64,000 bases of DNA from JBMOUD01 sp049319665 (GCF_049319665.1 NZ_JBMOUD010000010.1:1-64000); one strand, 5' to 3'; positions 34,874-44,336 are shown, counted from the stretch's first letter. Notes: generated by a model from the letters alone, not told the origin. Numbers and translations: made by a program.

Positions 34874-35368
34874 ATGAGACTGACATCCAAAGGCCGTTAT
34901 GCTGTTACTGCTATGCTTGATGTAGCGCTGCATTCACAGGAAGGCCCGGTGCCTTTAGCCGATATTTCTGAACGTCAGGGCATCTCGCTTTCGTATCTGG
35001 AACAATTGTTCTCTCGTCTGCGCAAAAATGGCTTGGTTGCCAGCGTTCGTGGCCCAGGCGGCGGTTACCTGCTGGGTAAAGACTCTGCTCAAATCGCGGT
35101 AGGCGAAGTGATTACTGCTGTTGACGAATCTGTTGATGCAACGCGCTGTCAGGGTAAAGAAGGTTGTCAAGGTGGCGAGCGTTGCCTGACTCACACCCTG
35201 TGGCGTGATCTGAGTGAGCGTATTAGCGGTTTCTTGAATAACATTACCTTGGCTGAACTGGTGAACAACCAAGAAGTGCTGGAAGTAGCCGACCGTCAGG
35301 ATGGTGAACTGCGTCGCGCGCCAAATGGTCGCATTCAGGAAACCATTAATGTGAATCTGCGCGCGTAA
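34874..35368 (+). CDS. iscR: Fe-S cluster regulator IscR
   Basis: The 164-residue Rrf2 family regulator has a winged helix in the N-terminal half and [2Fe-2S] ligands C92, C98, C104 and H107, all present. It normally represses the isc operon when Fe-S supply is good. Full length. Here it is followed by a terminator and then iscS alone, so its usual target operon is much reduced. Confidence 0.97.
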   Translation: MRLTSKGRYAVTAMLDVALHSQEGPVPLADISERQGISLSYLEQLFSRLRKNGLVASVRGPGGGYLLGKDSAQIAVGEVITAVDESVDATRCQGKEGCQGGERCLTHTLWRDLSERISGFLNNITLAELVNNQEVLEVADRQDGELRRAPNGRIQETINVNLRA

Positions 35369-35400
35369 TTTACTGCCGCAGATTGACCGAAATTAGAGAG

Positions 35401-35429
35401 GGGGCTGCTTACTTAAGCAGCCCTTTTTG
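35401..35429 (+). terminator. Terminator between iscR and iscS
   Basis: GGGCTGCTTACTTAAGCAGCCC forms a perfect 9-bp stem followed by TTTTT. It would separate iscR from iscS, leaving iscS to read-through or to its own promoter in 35430-35550, where TGTATA...TATACA dyad sequences occur near 35512-35530. Confidence 0.85.
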
Positions 35430-35550
35430 TATCCAGTAAATCTCCTGCCGGGCGGGGGACCATTATTTCTCTTTAAACTGCCTGGCAAGGCGTTTTACAC
35501 TGTCGCGGATTGTATAACTAAGCTATACAGATGTACGGAGCACAACCCTC

Positions 35551-36717
35551 ATGAAATTGCCGATATACTTGGATTATTCTGCTACAACGCCTGTTGATCC
35601 TCGCGTTGCAGAGAAAATGGTGCAATGCCTGACGATGGATGGCACCTTTGGTAATCCAGCCTCGCGTTCTCACCGTTTTGGCTGGTTGGCCGAAGAAGCG
35701 GTTGACGTTGCGCGTAACCAGATTGCCGATTTGATTGCTGCCGATCCACGCGAAATCGTGTTTACCTCGGGCGCAACCGAATCGGACAATCTGGCGATTA
35801 AAGGCGCGGCGACGAAGAATCAACACAAAGGCCGTCATATCGTCACGAGTCTGACCGAGCATAAAGCGGTGCTTGATACCTGCGCTCAGTTAGAGAAAGA
35901 AGGTTTCGAGGTCACCTATCTCCAGCCGCAATCCAATGGGTTGGTTACTCTAGAGCAACTGACCGCGGCATTGCGTGATGACACGATTTTGGTGTCCATC
36001 ATGCACGTCAATAATGAGATTGGTATTATCCAAGATATAGCCGCTATCGGTGAACTCTGCCGCCAGCGCGATATTATTTTCCACGTCGATGCCACCCAAA
36101 GCGTTGGCAAAGTCCCGGTTGATGTCAGCCAGATAAACGTTGATTTGATGTCTTTCTCTGCGCATAAGGTATACGGCCCGAAAGGCATTGGTGCGTTGTA
36201 TGTCCGACGTAATCCGCGTGTGCATATTGACGCGCAGATTCATGGCGGTGGTCACGAACGCGGTATGCGCTCTGGTACCTTGCCGGTACATCAAATTGTC
36301 GGCATGGGTGAAGCTTATCGCATTGCGAAACAAGAGATGCAGGCGGAATCTGATAAACTGCGCCAGCTGCGTTCCCGCCTGTGGAATGGTATTAAGCAAA
36401 TAGATGATGTGCAGCTTAATGGCTCTATCGAATTGGGCGCACCAAATATTCTCAACGTCAGCTTTGCGCATGTTGATAGCGAATCGCTGATTATGACATT
36501 AAAAGATTTGGCGGTTTCCAGCGGCTCGGCTTGTACGTCTGCGAGTCTGGAACCTTCATATGTATTAAAGGCATTGGGAGTGGATCACGAGCTGGCTCTC
36601 AGTTCGATTCGTTTCTCCCTAGGGCGTTACACCACCGAAGAAGAGATCGACTACAGTATTGCGCTGATCGCTAAATCAATCAGTCGCCTGCGCGAGATTT
36701 CCTCCGCGAATCATTGA
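35551..36717 (+). CDS. iscS: Cysteine desulfurase IscS, lacking C-terminal tail
   Basis: The 388-residue PLP enzyme takes sulfur from cysteine for tRNA thiolation and Fe-S clusters. H104, PLP K206 (SFSAHK, normally SFSGHK) and persulfide C328 (SSGSACTSAS) are intact. It ends SRLREISSANH where the 404-residue E. coli and Yersinia proteins go on for about 16 residues (a tail ending in EWAHH). That tail takes part in scaffold contact in E. coli. The rest also looks more diverged from E. coli IscS than its neighbours are. pepB starts 28 bp later; iscU, iscA, hscB, hscA, fdx and iscX are absent. Confidence 0.93.
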   Translation: MKLPIYLDYSATTPVDPRVAEKMVQCLTMDGTFGNPASRSHRFGWLAEEAVDVARNQIADLIAADPREIVFTSGATESDNLAIKGAATKNQHKGRHIVTSLTEHKAVLDTCAQLEKEGFEVTYLQPQSNGLVTLEQLTAALRDDTILVSIMHVNNEIGIIQDIAAIGELCRQRDIIFHVDATQSVGKVPVDVSQINVDLMSFSAHKVYGPKGIGALYVRRNPRVHIDAQIHGGGHERGMRSGTLPVHQIVGMGEAYRIAKQEMQAESDKLRQLRSRLWNGIKQIDDVQLNGSIELGAPNILNVSFAHVDSESLIMTLKDLAVSSGSACTSASLEPSYVLKALGVDHELALSSIRFSLGRYTTEEEIDYSIALIAKSISRLREISSANH

Positions 36718-36744
36718 AATAAAGAATAATCAGGAGTGTTGTGC

Positions 36745-38037
36745 ATGACTACCGATGTGATGTCTGTCCTATTATCCACCGAGCCAGCTGATGCGCGCTG
36801 GGGTGAGAAAGCACTGTTAAGTACGACGACCGAAGGGATGACTATCCATCTCCCTACCAGTGACAAACTGGCCGCAATTTCCCGCGCTGCGCGTCGTATC
36901 GACGGGCAAGGGATCAAAAAAGTGAAGCTGGCCGGCGAGCACTGGGATTTAGAAAACAGCTGGGCATTTTGGCAAGGTTTCCGTGGGCCGAAAGGCGCAC
37001 GAAGCGTCGAGTGGGCTGAACTGTCTGAAGCGGATAGCAAAAAGCTACAACAACGTTTGACCATTATCGATTGGGTACGCGATACCATTAACCTGCCAGC
37101 AGAAGATCTCAGCCCTGAGAAACTGGCGCGTCGTGCCGTTGATTTGCTGTGTGAACATGGTGATGCGATCAGCTACCGTATTACTAAGGGTGAAGATCTG
37201 CGTGAGCAGAAATACATGGGCCTGCACACTGTTGGCCGTGGTTCTGACCGTCCGCCGGTTCTATTAGCGCTGGATTACAACCCGACTGGCGATGCAGAAG
37301 CGCCGGTATACGCCTGTCTGGTAGGTAAAGGGATCACCTTTGATACCGGTGGCTACAGCCTGAAACCAAGTGCCTCTATGGACTCAATGAAAGCAGATAT
37401 GGGCGGTGCGGCGACCTTGACCGGTGCATTGGCTCTGGCTATCGCTGGTGGTTTGAACAAGCGTGTCAAACTTTACCTGTGCTGCGCGGATAACATGGTG
37501 AGCGGCAACGCACTGAAACTCGGTGATATCATTCACTATCGCAATGGCAAAACCGTTGAAGTGATGAACACCGATGCAGAAGGGCGTTTGGTGCTGGCTG
37601 ATGGCCTGATCGATGCTTCTGAGCAGAACCCTGAACTGCTGATTGATGCGGCAACCTTAACCGGTGCGGCGAAAACTGCGCTGGGTAACGATTACCACGC
37701 GCTGTTTAGCTTTGATGACGCGCTGGCTGCTGATTTGCTGGCAAGTGCTGCCGCTGAGAACGAACCGTTCTGGCGTCTGCCGTTGGCTGAGTTCCACCGC
37801 AGTCATTTGCCATCGAACTTTGCGGAGTTGAACAACATTGCCGCTCCTGCCAATACTGCCGGTGCAAGTACCGCAGCAGCCTTCTTGTCTCACTTCGTGA
37901 AAGAGTACAAAAAGGGCTGGTTGCACATCGACTGTTCTGCAACTTACCGTAAAAGTGCCGCTGACCAATGGTCTGCTGGCGCGACCGGTCTTGGTGTTCG
38001 TGCAGTTGCTAATCTGCTGTTGGCGAAAGCTAAATAA
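36745..38037 (+). CDS. pepB: Peptidase B (M17 leucyl aminopeptidase)
   Basis: The 430-residue manganese aminopeptidase is full length. Metal and active-site blocks are GKGITFDTGGYSLKPS, MKADMGGAA, NTDAEGRLVLADGL and the ATLTGAA segment. The ATG at 36745 follows CAGGAG by 9 nt; upstream in-frame TTG codons are not needed. In E. coli it follows iscX; here it follows iscS directly. Confidence 0.95.
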   Translation: MTTDVMSVLLSTEPADARWGEKALLSTTTEGMTIHLPTSDKLAAISRAARRIDGQGIKKVKLAGEHWDLENSWAFWQGFRGPKGARSVEWAELSEADSKKLQQRLTIIDWVRDTINLPAEDLSPEKLARRAVDLLCEHGDAISYRITKGEDLREQKYMGLHTVGRGSDRPPVLLALDYNPTGDAEAPVYACLVGKGITFDTGGYSLKPSASMDSMKADMGGAATLTGALALAIAGGLNKRVKLYLCCADNMVSGNALKLGDIIHYRNGKTVEVMNTDAEGRLVLADGLIDASEQNPELLIDAATLTGAAKTALGNDYHALFSFDDALAADLLASAAAENEPFWRLPLAEFHRSHLPSNFAELNNIAAPANTAGASTAAAFLSHFVKEYKKGWLHIDCSATYRKSAADQWSAGATGLGVRAVANLLLAKAK

Positions 38038-38039
38038 TT

Positions 38040-38085
38040 TATACCCAATAAACCTTAAGATGCAGCCAACATCCCTGCATCTTAA
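38040..38085. repeat. ERIC end remnant forming a hairpin
   Basis: TATACCCAATAAACCTTAAG resembles an ERIC end in the opposite orientation (TATACCCAAGAAACTTCAAG). CTTAAGATGCAG pairs with CTGCATCTTAAG around a 9-nt loop. Only this end is present. Confidence 0.55.
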
Positions 38086-38103
38086 AGGATGATGGGGATT
38101 AGC

Positions 38104-38123
38104 GGGGCACTGAAAAGTGCCCC
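38104..38123 (+). terminator. pepB terminator
   Basis: GGGGCACTGAAAAGTGCCCC is a perfect 8-bp stem with a 4-base loop, followed by GTCTATTT. It lies 66 bp after the pepB stop. Confidence 0.8.
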
Positions 38124-38164
38124 GTCTATTTATCTGCTTATCTGCGATAGAGAGGAACATAAGC

Positions 38165-39010
38165 GTGCCGCATGATATTACCGCGACAACCCCTGCTAAC
38201 GATGAAAACGAACTTGAACGTCTGCTGCGTCTTTCTGTGACTGAAGCCGCCTATCGTCCGGCGTTTTATCAGACTTTACTTGAAGCAACCGTGTTTGTTT
38301 TAGGTGATGCAGGTCAGCAGGATGATGTGGTTTCAGAAGAGATCACCGCAGGTAGCGAGCTGAACTTGCTGCATTGGGAAAAGCAGGATGGTAGCTCGAT
38401 CATTCCTTTTTTCTCTTCTCTTGAAGTACTCGAACGTGCGGCAGCCGGAGAAAGTCCGGATCAACAAGGCTTTGTGGCTTTACCCGCGCGGGTTTTATTT
38501 GAAATGACTCAAGGCGAAGAGTTATTTCTGAACCCGAAATCAGAGTACGGCAAAGAACTGTATCCGAGCGAAATTACCATGCTGCTCAATACCGGTGGCC
38601 TGAATGCGCCAGCAGAACTGGTATTAGATGCTGAGAGCCAACTGTTAATTGGTCAGCCAGAAGAATATCCATCGGCGATGGTTGATGCATTGACCACTTT
38701 ATTTAGCCAGAAAAAGCCCGTTCGCCGTGCTTTCTTAGCGCTTATCCATGATAAAGCCGTCGATGAGCAGCCTAATTTATTAGTCGGTGTAGAAGCTGAT
38801 GGCAGCGAGGCAGAAATAGATGCTTTGATCCGTGAGGCGGGCAATGTTGCTAGCGAAACCTCGCCAGATGACTTGCCGGTTGATTTCTGTATTGTGAACG
38901 AAAAAGAGCGTGGTATTAGCCATTATCTTATTAGCCACACTCAACCTTTTTACCAGCGTAAATGGGGAAGCTGGCTGCGTAATATTATTCCTTCCGCGTC
39001 TATTTCTTGA
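38165..39010 (+). CDS. sseB: SseB family protein
   Basis: The 281-residue protein matches SseB of E. coli, linked there to serine sensitivity and rhodanese function. Shared blocks are ERLLRLSVTEAAYRPAFYQT, LHWEKQDGSSIIPFFSSLEV and the C-terminal FYQRKWGSWLR. The GTG at 38165 follows GAGGAAC by 7 nt; the longer frame begins inside the pepB terminator region. It follows pepB as in E. coli. Confidence 0.88.
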   Translation: MPHDITATTPANDENELERLLRLSVTEAAYRPAFYQTLLEATVFVLGDAGQQDDVVSEEITAGSELNLLHWEKQDGSSIIPFFSSLEVLERAAAGESPDQQGFVALPARVLFEMTQGEELFLNPKSEYGKELYPSEITMLLNTGGLNAPAELVLDAESQLLIGQPEEYPSAMVDALTTLFSQKKPVRRAFLALIHDKAVDEQPNLLVGVEADGSEAEIDALIREAGNVASETSPDDLPVDFCIVNEKERGISHYLISHTQPFYQRKWGSWLRNIIPSASIS

Positions 39011-39019
39011 TAAAGACTC

Positions 39020-39044
39020 GCCCTAATAATAGGGCGCTCTTTTA
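39020..39044 (+). terminator. sseB terminator
   Basis: GCCCTAATAATAGGGC followed by GCTCTTTTA, 10 nt after the stop codon. Confidence 0.75.
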
Positions 39045-39268
39045 TTTCTCAGCGCTATTTTAATCATGCCGACATCATGGTCTGAAATAATACGCGCCAA
39101 TCTGGCGATAGGTTTTTGTCATCAGCGACAGGTTTTTTTAATTAAATGTGGTTATTCCTGTAGGCAAGCGTTATTTCGCCACCTATAATCGGCGCCATTT
39201 ACGGCTAGCTTAAGGCGACATTTTATGTGGTTACTTAGGCAGCAAACCCTACCGATACTGAGGTTTTT

Positions 39269-39694
39269 ATGACTATCGAACGTACTTTTTCTATCATCAA
39301 GCCAAACGCAGTTGCTAACAACGACATCGGTGCTATCTATGCACGTTTCGAACGCGCTGGCTTCAAAATCATCGCATCTAAAATGCTGAAGCTGACCAAA
39401 GAACAAGCTGAAGGCTTCTATGCAGAACACAAAGGCCGTCCTTTCTTTGACGGTCTGGTTGAGTTCATGACTTCTGGCCCAATCGTGGTTCAGGTTCTGG
39501 AAGCTGAAAACGCAGTACAGCGTAACCGCGACATCATGGGTGCAACTAACCCAGACAACGCGTTGGCTGGTACTCTGCGTGCTGACTACGCGGATAGCTT
39601 CACTGCTAACGCCGTTCACGGTTCTGATGCAGTAGAATCTGCTCAGCGTGAAATCGCTTATTTCTTCAATGAAAGCGAAATCTGCCCGCGTTAA
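39269..39694 (+). CDS. ndk: Nucleoside diphosphate kinase
   Basis: The 141-residue enzyme transfers gamma-phosphate between nucleoside di- and triphosphates through phospho-His. H117 (NAVHGSD) and the KPNAV start block are intact. Codon usage is that of a highly expressed gene. Standard place between sseB and rlmN. Confidence 0.98.
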   Translation: MTIERTFSIIKPNAVANNDIGAIYARFERAGFKIIASKMLKLTKEQAEGFYAEHKGRPFFDGLVEFMTSGPIVVQVLEAENAVQRNRDIMGATNPDNALAGTLRADYADSFTANAVHGSDAVESAQREIAYFFNESEICPR

Positions 39695-39800
39695 TATTTT
39701 AGCGGTGGGATGTTTCGAGGCTTCGCGCATTGCAACAATAAAATTGTCGTAATTGCCTCTAAGCCGTAGCAACCCAGCTCTAGAATTTGTACAATGTTGC

Positions 39801-39838
39801 GCCCCGAATGAGTCAGACTCTTCGGGGCGCAACATATT
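39801..39838. terminator. Long GC-rich hairpin between ndk and rlmN
   Basis: GTTGCGCCCCGAA pairs perfectly with TTCGGGGCGCAAC across a 12-nt loop. There is no T tract, only ATATTG. It may terminate ndk weakly or act as an mRNA stability or regulatory element for rlmN. Confidence 0.6.
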
Positions 39839-39905
39839 GCGGCCAGCATCAATGCTCCGCACTTCATTCGCGCCATAAAGTGTAACAACGAGGCCAATCT
39901 TAATT

Positions 39906-41114
39906 ATGTTTGAATCAAACACGCCCGAGCAAAATTTGTCTGAGAATATCTCCCAATCTGTCGCCGAGCCGGTGAATGCAGTGGTTACTGCGGCACCCGC
40001 ACGCGAAAAAATTAACCTTCTTGACCTGAACCGCAAACAAATGCGTGAGTTTTTCATCAGCATGGGGGAAAAACCTTTCCGTGCCGATCAGGTCATGAAG
40101 TGGATGTACCATTATTGCAGCGATGATTTCGAGCAGATGACCGATATCAATAAAACGCTGCGAGAAAAGCTGGCGCGGATGGCTGAAATTCGTGCCCCGG
40201 AAGTGGCAGAAGAGCAGCGCTCAGCTGATGGCACCATTAAGTGGGCTATCAAAGTCGGTGACCAGCAGGTCGAGACGGTTTATATCCCAGATGGCGATCG
40301 CGCGACCCTGTGTGTCTCTTCCCAGGTCGGCTGTGCATTGGAATGTAAATTCTGTTCTACGGCGCAGCAGGGCTTTAACCGTAACCTGCGTGTATCAGAG
40401 ATTATTGGCCAGGTTTGGCGTGCAGCGAAAATTATCGGTGCCGCGAAAGTGACCGGCCAACGTCCTATCACCAACGTGGTGATGATGGGCATGGGCGAGC
40501 CGTTACTGAACCTGAACAACGTCGTGCCTGCGATGGAAATCATGCTCGATGATTTCGGTTTTGGTTTGTCCAAACGTCGTGTGACCTTGTCTACTTCTGG
40601 TGTGGTTCCAGCATTGGATAAACTAGGCGATATGATTGACGTCGCGCTGGCGATTTCTCTTCATGCGCCAAACGACACTATTCGTGATGACATCGTACCC
40701 ATCAACCGTAAATACAATATTGCAACCTTCCTGGCTGCAGTAGAGCGCTACATCGGTAAATCTAATGCTAATCAGGGCCGAGTGACAATTGAGTATGTGA
40801 TGCTCGACCATATCAATGATGGCACTGAACATGCGCATGAACTGGCAGAGCTGTTGAAAAACACGCCGTGCAAGATAAACCTGATCCCTTGGAACCCGTT
40901 CCCTGGTGCGCCTTATGGCCGCAGCTCCAATAGCCGCATCGATCGTTTCTCCAAGGTATTGATGGAATACGGTTTTACGACTATTGTTCGTAAAACCCGT
41001 GGCGATGATATCGATGCCGCCTGTGGTCAGTTGGCCGGCGATGTTATTGACCGCACCAAACGCACGCTGAAAAAGAAAATGGCGGGTGAAGCTATCGAGA
41101 TAAAAGCCGTCTGA
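39906..41114 (+). CDS. rlmN: Dual 23S rRNA/tRNA adenosine-C2 methyltransferase RlmN
   Basis: The radical SAM enzyme (402 residues) methylates A2503 of 23S rRNA and A37 of tRNAs. The cluster motif CALECKFCSTAQQGF, the MMGMGEPLLN block and the C-terminal catalytic Cys in DIDAACGQLAGD are present. The N-terminal 37 residues are variable. It depends on a [4Fe-4S] cluster, of interest because the isc assembly genes are missing nearby. Confidence 0.96.
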   Translation: MFESNTPEQNLSENISQSVAEPVNAVVTAAPAREKINLLDLNRKQMREFFISMGEKPFRADQVMKWMYHYCSDDFEQMTDINKTLREKLARMAEIRAPEVAEEQRSADGTIKWAIKVGDQQVETVYIPDGDRATLCVSSQVGCALECKFCSTAQQGFNRNLRVSEIIGQVWRAAKIIGAAKVTGQRPITNVVMMGMGEPLLNLNNVVPAMEIMLDDFGFGLSKRRVTLSTSGVVPALDKLGDMIDVALAISLHAPNDTIRDDIVPINRKYNIATFLAAVERYIGKSNANQGRVTIEYVMLDHINDGTEHAHELAELLKNTPCKINLIPWNPFPGAPYGRSSNSRIDRFSKVLMEYGFTTIVRKTRGDDIDAACGQLAGDVIDRTKRTLKKKMAGEAIEIKAV

Positions 41115-41176
41115 TGTCTGGTTGATATCACGCCATTTGTGCCGTGATATCAAAATAAAGGGAATTGGAATTGAGC

Positions 41177-41941
41177 ATGGCGAAACACAAGCGGTGGAAG
41201 AGTAGTGCAGTACTGGGTATCACATTGTGTCTTTTGTTTGGATGTTCCGGCTCTAAACCGACTCCTGATACCCAACAGCAGCAGGCGGGACAAACCCGTC
41301 TGCAGTTAGGGATTGCTTATTTGTCGCAAGGTAATATGCCTGCTGCGAAAGATAATTTACAAAAAGCGTTAGACGCTGCGCCGAATGATTATCGTACGCA
41401 ATTAGGGATGGCACTTTACGAACAAAAGAACAGCAATAACACCGCCGCGGAAAGCCACTATCAACAGGCATTGAAGCTTGCGCCTCAAAATGGAACCGTC
41501 CTAAATAATTACGGTGCGTTTTTGTGTAGTTTAGGGCAGTATGTACCGGCACAACAGCGGTTTAGCGCAGCTGCCAGTGTACCTGATTACGGTCAGGTTG
41601 CTGATAGTCTGGAAAATGCAGGTTACTGTTTCCTGAAGGCTAATCAAAATGATGAGGCGCGCAAGCTTCTGAGTCGGGCATTGAAAAATGATCCAGACAA
41701 AGGTGCGGGGCTGCTCATCGAGGCTGACAGACGCTATAAGTCTGGCAACCGCACTGAGGCGCAACTTTTACTCGATGTTTACCAGCATGTACTGCCAGCA
41801 AGTGCTGAAAGTCTTATGCTACAGATTCGATTCGCCGCGTTAGCAGGCAATACCGACCGCGTTCAGCGTTACGGTAAGCAGCTGGCGCGAAGTTTTCCAC
41901 AATCCCAACAGTACCAGCAGTTCTTAGCTAATGAATACTGA
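41177..41941 (+). CDS. pilW: TPR lipoprotein PilW/PilF
   Basis: The 254-residue lipoprotein has signal and lipobox LLFGCS, then five to six TPR units (e.g. LGIAYLSQGNMPAAKDNLQK, LNNYGAFLCSLGQYVPAQQR). It is the pilotin-like PilF/PilW family protein for secretin assembly, kept in this order in enterics without type IV pili. The ATG at 41177 is preferred over a TTG four codons upstream that is too close to its ribosome site. It overlaps rodZ by 11 bp. Confidence 0.88.
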   Translation: MAKHKRWKSSAVLGITLCLLFGCSGSKPTPDTQQQQAGQTRLQLGIAYLSQGNMPAAKDNLQKALDAAPNDYRTQLGMALYEQKNSNNTAAESHYQQALKLAPQNGTVLNNYGAFLCSLGQYVPAQQRFSAAASVPDYGQVADSLENAGYCFLKANQNDEARKLLSRALKNDPDKGAGLLIEADRRYKSGNRTEAQLLLDVYQHVLPASAESLMLQIRFAALAGNTDRVQRYGKQLARSFPQSQQYQQFLANEY

Positions 41942-42974
41942 AGCCAATCAAGAAAATAGTACTAAAATGACCGCAGGCCAACGCCTGCGTCAAGCGCGTG
42001 AACAGTTGGGACTCAGCCAGCAGGCTGTGGCAGAACGTCTTTGCCTGAAACTTTCCACTATCCGTCAAATTGAAGAAGAAAGTACGCCTGCCGATCTGGC
42101 ACCGACTTTCTTGCGTGGTTATCTGCGCTCGTATGCCAAGTTAGTGCATATTTCTGAAGACGAATTGTCGGCGATTATTGGCAAGCAAGCGCCAATAAAA
42201 GTACCGAAAGTTGCCTCCATGCAAGGTTTTTCACTGGCTAAATCGCGTAAAAAGCGCGATGGCTGGCTGATGGGCTTTACGTGGGTGATTGTACTTGTCG
42301 TGTTAGGTCTGACAGGCGCGTGGTGGTGGCAGAATCATCAGGCTCAGCAGGCTGAAATCGCTAATATGGCGGATCAGTCAACTGCTCAACTGAATCAGGA
42401 CGCCTCGCAAGGCCAGCCAATATCCTTGAATAACGGTGCTGTTGCGCCAGCGGCAGGTACTGCTACGACCAATACTTCCGGTCAGGCAGGAACCTCAGTG
42501 GCGTTGAACCCTGAAACCCAAGGTACGGCGGCACCGGCATCTTCACCAGCGCAATCATCTGAAAACACGGCAGCAGCTAATTCTGCTCCTGTTGACACTT
42601 CATCTGCCAGCCCGGCACAAAACCAGGCTCCGGCGGCGGTTTCTACCAGCCAGCCGGCGGCAAATGACGCAGCAGCATCTTCAGGCTTGCCAACTGGCGA
42701 CGCACAAACTACGGCGGCAAACGTCGATGCAGATGCTGTCGCGATCACCTTTAAGGCTGATTGTTGGCTGCAGATTGATGATGCAAATGGCAAGACATTA
42801 TTCAGCGGTTTGAAGAAAGGTGGAGAATCTCTGAATGTGAAAGGTAAGGCCCCTTATAAATTGAAGATTGGTGCACCAGCTGCAGTTGAGATTCAATATC
42901 AAGGGAAGCCGGTTGACTTGAGTCGTTTTGTAAAATCAAGCCGTGTTGCCCGTCTTACGTTGGCTGCCGAATAA
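41931..42974 (+). CDS. rodZ: Cytoskeletal protein RodZ
   Basis: The 347-residue bitopic protein links MreB to the envelope and keeps rod shape. It has an N-terminal Xre-type helix-turn-helix (about 14-75, LRQAREQLGLSQQAVAERL), a basic stretch KSRKKRDG, one membrane span (about 112-132), a Ser/Ala/Gln-rich periplasmic linker and a C-terminal beta domain (about 260-347). Standard order pilW-rodZ-ispG. Confidence 0.95.
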   Translation: MNTEANQENSTKMTAGQRLRQAREQLGLSQQAVAERLCLKLSTIRQIEEESTPADLAPTFLRGYLRSYAKLVHISEDELSAIIGKQAPIKVPKVASMQGFSLAKSRKKRDGWLMGFTWVIVLVVLGLTGAWWWQNHQAQQAEIANMADQSTAQLNQDASQGQPISLNNGAVAPAAGTATTNTSGQAGTSVALNPETQGTAAPASSPAQSSENTAAANSAPVDTSSASPAQNQAPAAVSTSQPAANDAAASSGLPTGDAQTTAANVDADAVAITFKADCWLQIDDANGKTLFSGLKKGGESLNVKGKAPYKLKIGAPAAVEIQYQGKPVDLSRFVKSSRVARLTLAAE

Positions 42975-43063
42975 TCTGGCTGTCTTAATAGAACCTGTTG
43001 GTTTCATAGCTTCCCGTTATGAGACCAACGGGTTTGTGATATTGGCAACAAGGGGGAGTCATA

Positions 43064-44185
43064 ATGCATAGCCCATCACCTATCATTCGTCGCAAATCAA
43101 CCCGTATTAATGTTGGCAAGGTTCCTATCGGCGACGGTGCACCTATTGCTGTGCAATCGATGACCAACACACGAACCACCGATGTTGCGGCAACCGTTGC
43201 ACAAATTAAAGCCATGGAACGCGTTGGCGTTGATATCGTGCGCGTTTCTGTTCCAACCATGGATGCGGCGGAAGCCTTTAAGCTGATTAAACAGCAGGTT
43301 AACGTGCCATTGGTCGCCGATATTCACTTTGACTACCGCATTGCGTTGCAGGTAGCAGAGTACGGCGTTGATTGCTTGCGTATTAACCCAGGCAATATCG
43401 GTAATGAATCCCGTATCCGCTCTGTCGTGGATTGTGCCCGGGATAAAAATATTCCTATTCGTATCGGGGTAAATGGCGGCTCTCTGGAAAAAGATATCCA
43501 AGAGAAGTACGGCGAACCTACGCCAGAAGCGCTGCTTGAATCTGCGATGCGTCACGTTGATATTCTCGATCGTCTTAACTTCGATCAATTTAAAGTCAGC
43601 GTTAAAGCTTCCGACGTTTTCCTCGCGGTACAATCTTATCGCCTGCTAGCTGCTCGAATCGATCAACCGTTACACCTTGGGATCACCGAAGCCGGTGGCA
43701 TGCGTAGCGGCTCGGTTAAATCGGCGATCGGTTTAGGTATGTTGTTGTCTGAAGGTATTGGCGACACGCTGCGTATTTCGTTGGCGGCTGACCCGGTGGA
43801 AGAAGTCAAAGTTGGCTTTGATATTCTCAAATCACTGCGTATCCGTTCCCGTGGTATCAACTTCATCGCCTGTCCGACCTGTTCTCGTCAGGAGTTTGAC
43901 GTTATCGGTACGGTGAATGCGCTGGAGCAACGCTTGGAAGATTTGATCACGCCAATGGATGTGTCGATCATCGGCTGTGTGGTCAACGGACCTGGCGAAG
44001 CATTGGTTTCGACCATTGGCGTCACTGGCGGCCATAACAAGAGTGGTTTTTACGAAGATGGCGTACGCCAGCGCGATCGTTTCGATAACGAGAAAATGAT
44101 CGACCAACTCGAAGCCAGGATCCGCGCTAAAGCGTCGGTTATGGATGAAAGTAAGCGTATCGTTATTAATCATCTCGAAAAATAA
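43064..44185 (+). CDS. ispG: 4-hydroxy-3-methylbut-2-enyl diphosphate synthase
   Basis: The 373-residue [4Fe-4S] enzyme catalyses the next-to-last step of the MEP isoprenoid pathway. Cluster ligands are in CPTC and GCVVNGPGE near residues 270-312. GGGGGAG precedes the ATG. It is essential, so this organism must assemble Fe-S clusters by some route despite the reduced isc locus. Confidence 0.97.
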   Translation: MHSPSPIIRRKSTRINVGKVPIGDGAPIAVQSMTNTRTTDVAATVAQIKAMERVGVDIVRVSVPTMDAAEAFKLIKQQVNVPLVADIHFDYRIALQVAEYGVDCLRINPGNIGNESRIRSVVDCARDKNIPIRIGVNGGSLEKDIQEKYGEPTPEALLESAMRHVDILDRLNFDQFKVSVKASDVFLAVQSYRLLAARIDQPLHLGITEAGGMRSGSVKSAIGLGMLLSEGIGDTLRISLAADPVEEVKVGFDILKSLRIRSRGINFIACPTCSRQEFDVIGTVNALEQRLEDLITPMDVSIIGCVVNGPGEALVSTIGVTGGHNKSGFYEDGVRQRDRFDNEKMIDQLEARIRAKASVMDESKRIVINHLEK

Positions 44186-44336
44186 TCGCCAGAGCAGGCT
44201 GAATCACAGTCTGCCTGTAACGGCGGGGCGCACAGGTTGATGCACCTCGCCGTTACTACATAAGTATCCGCATTGAACCTCAGGATACAAAGCCCCTATA
44301 ATCGGGTTCATTTTATAAAAACGATAGAGAATTGAC

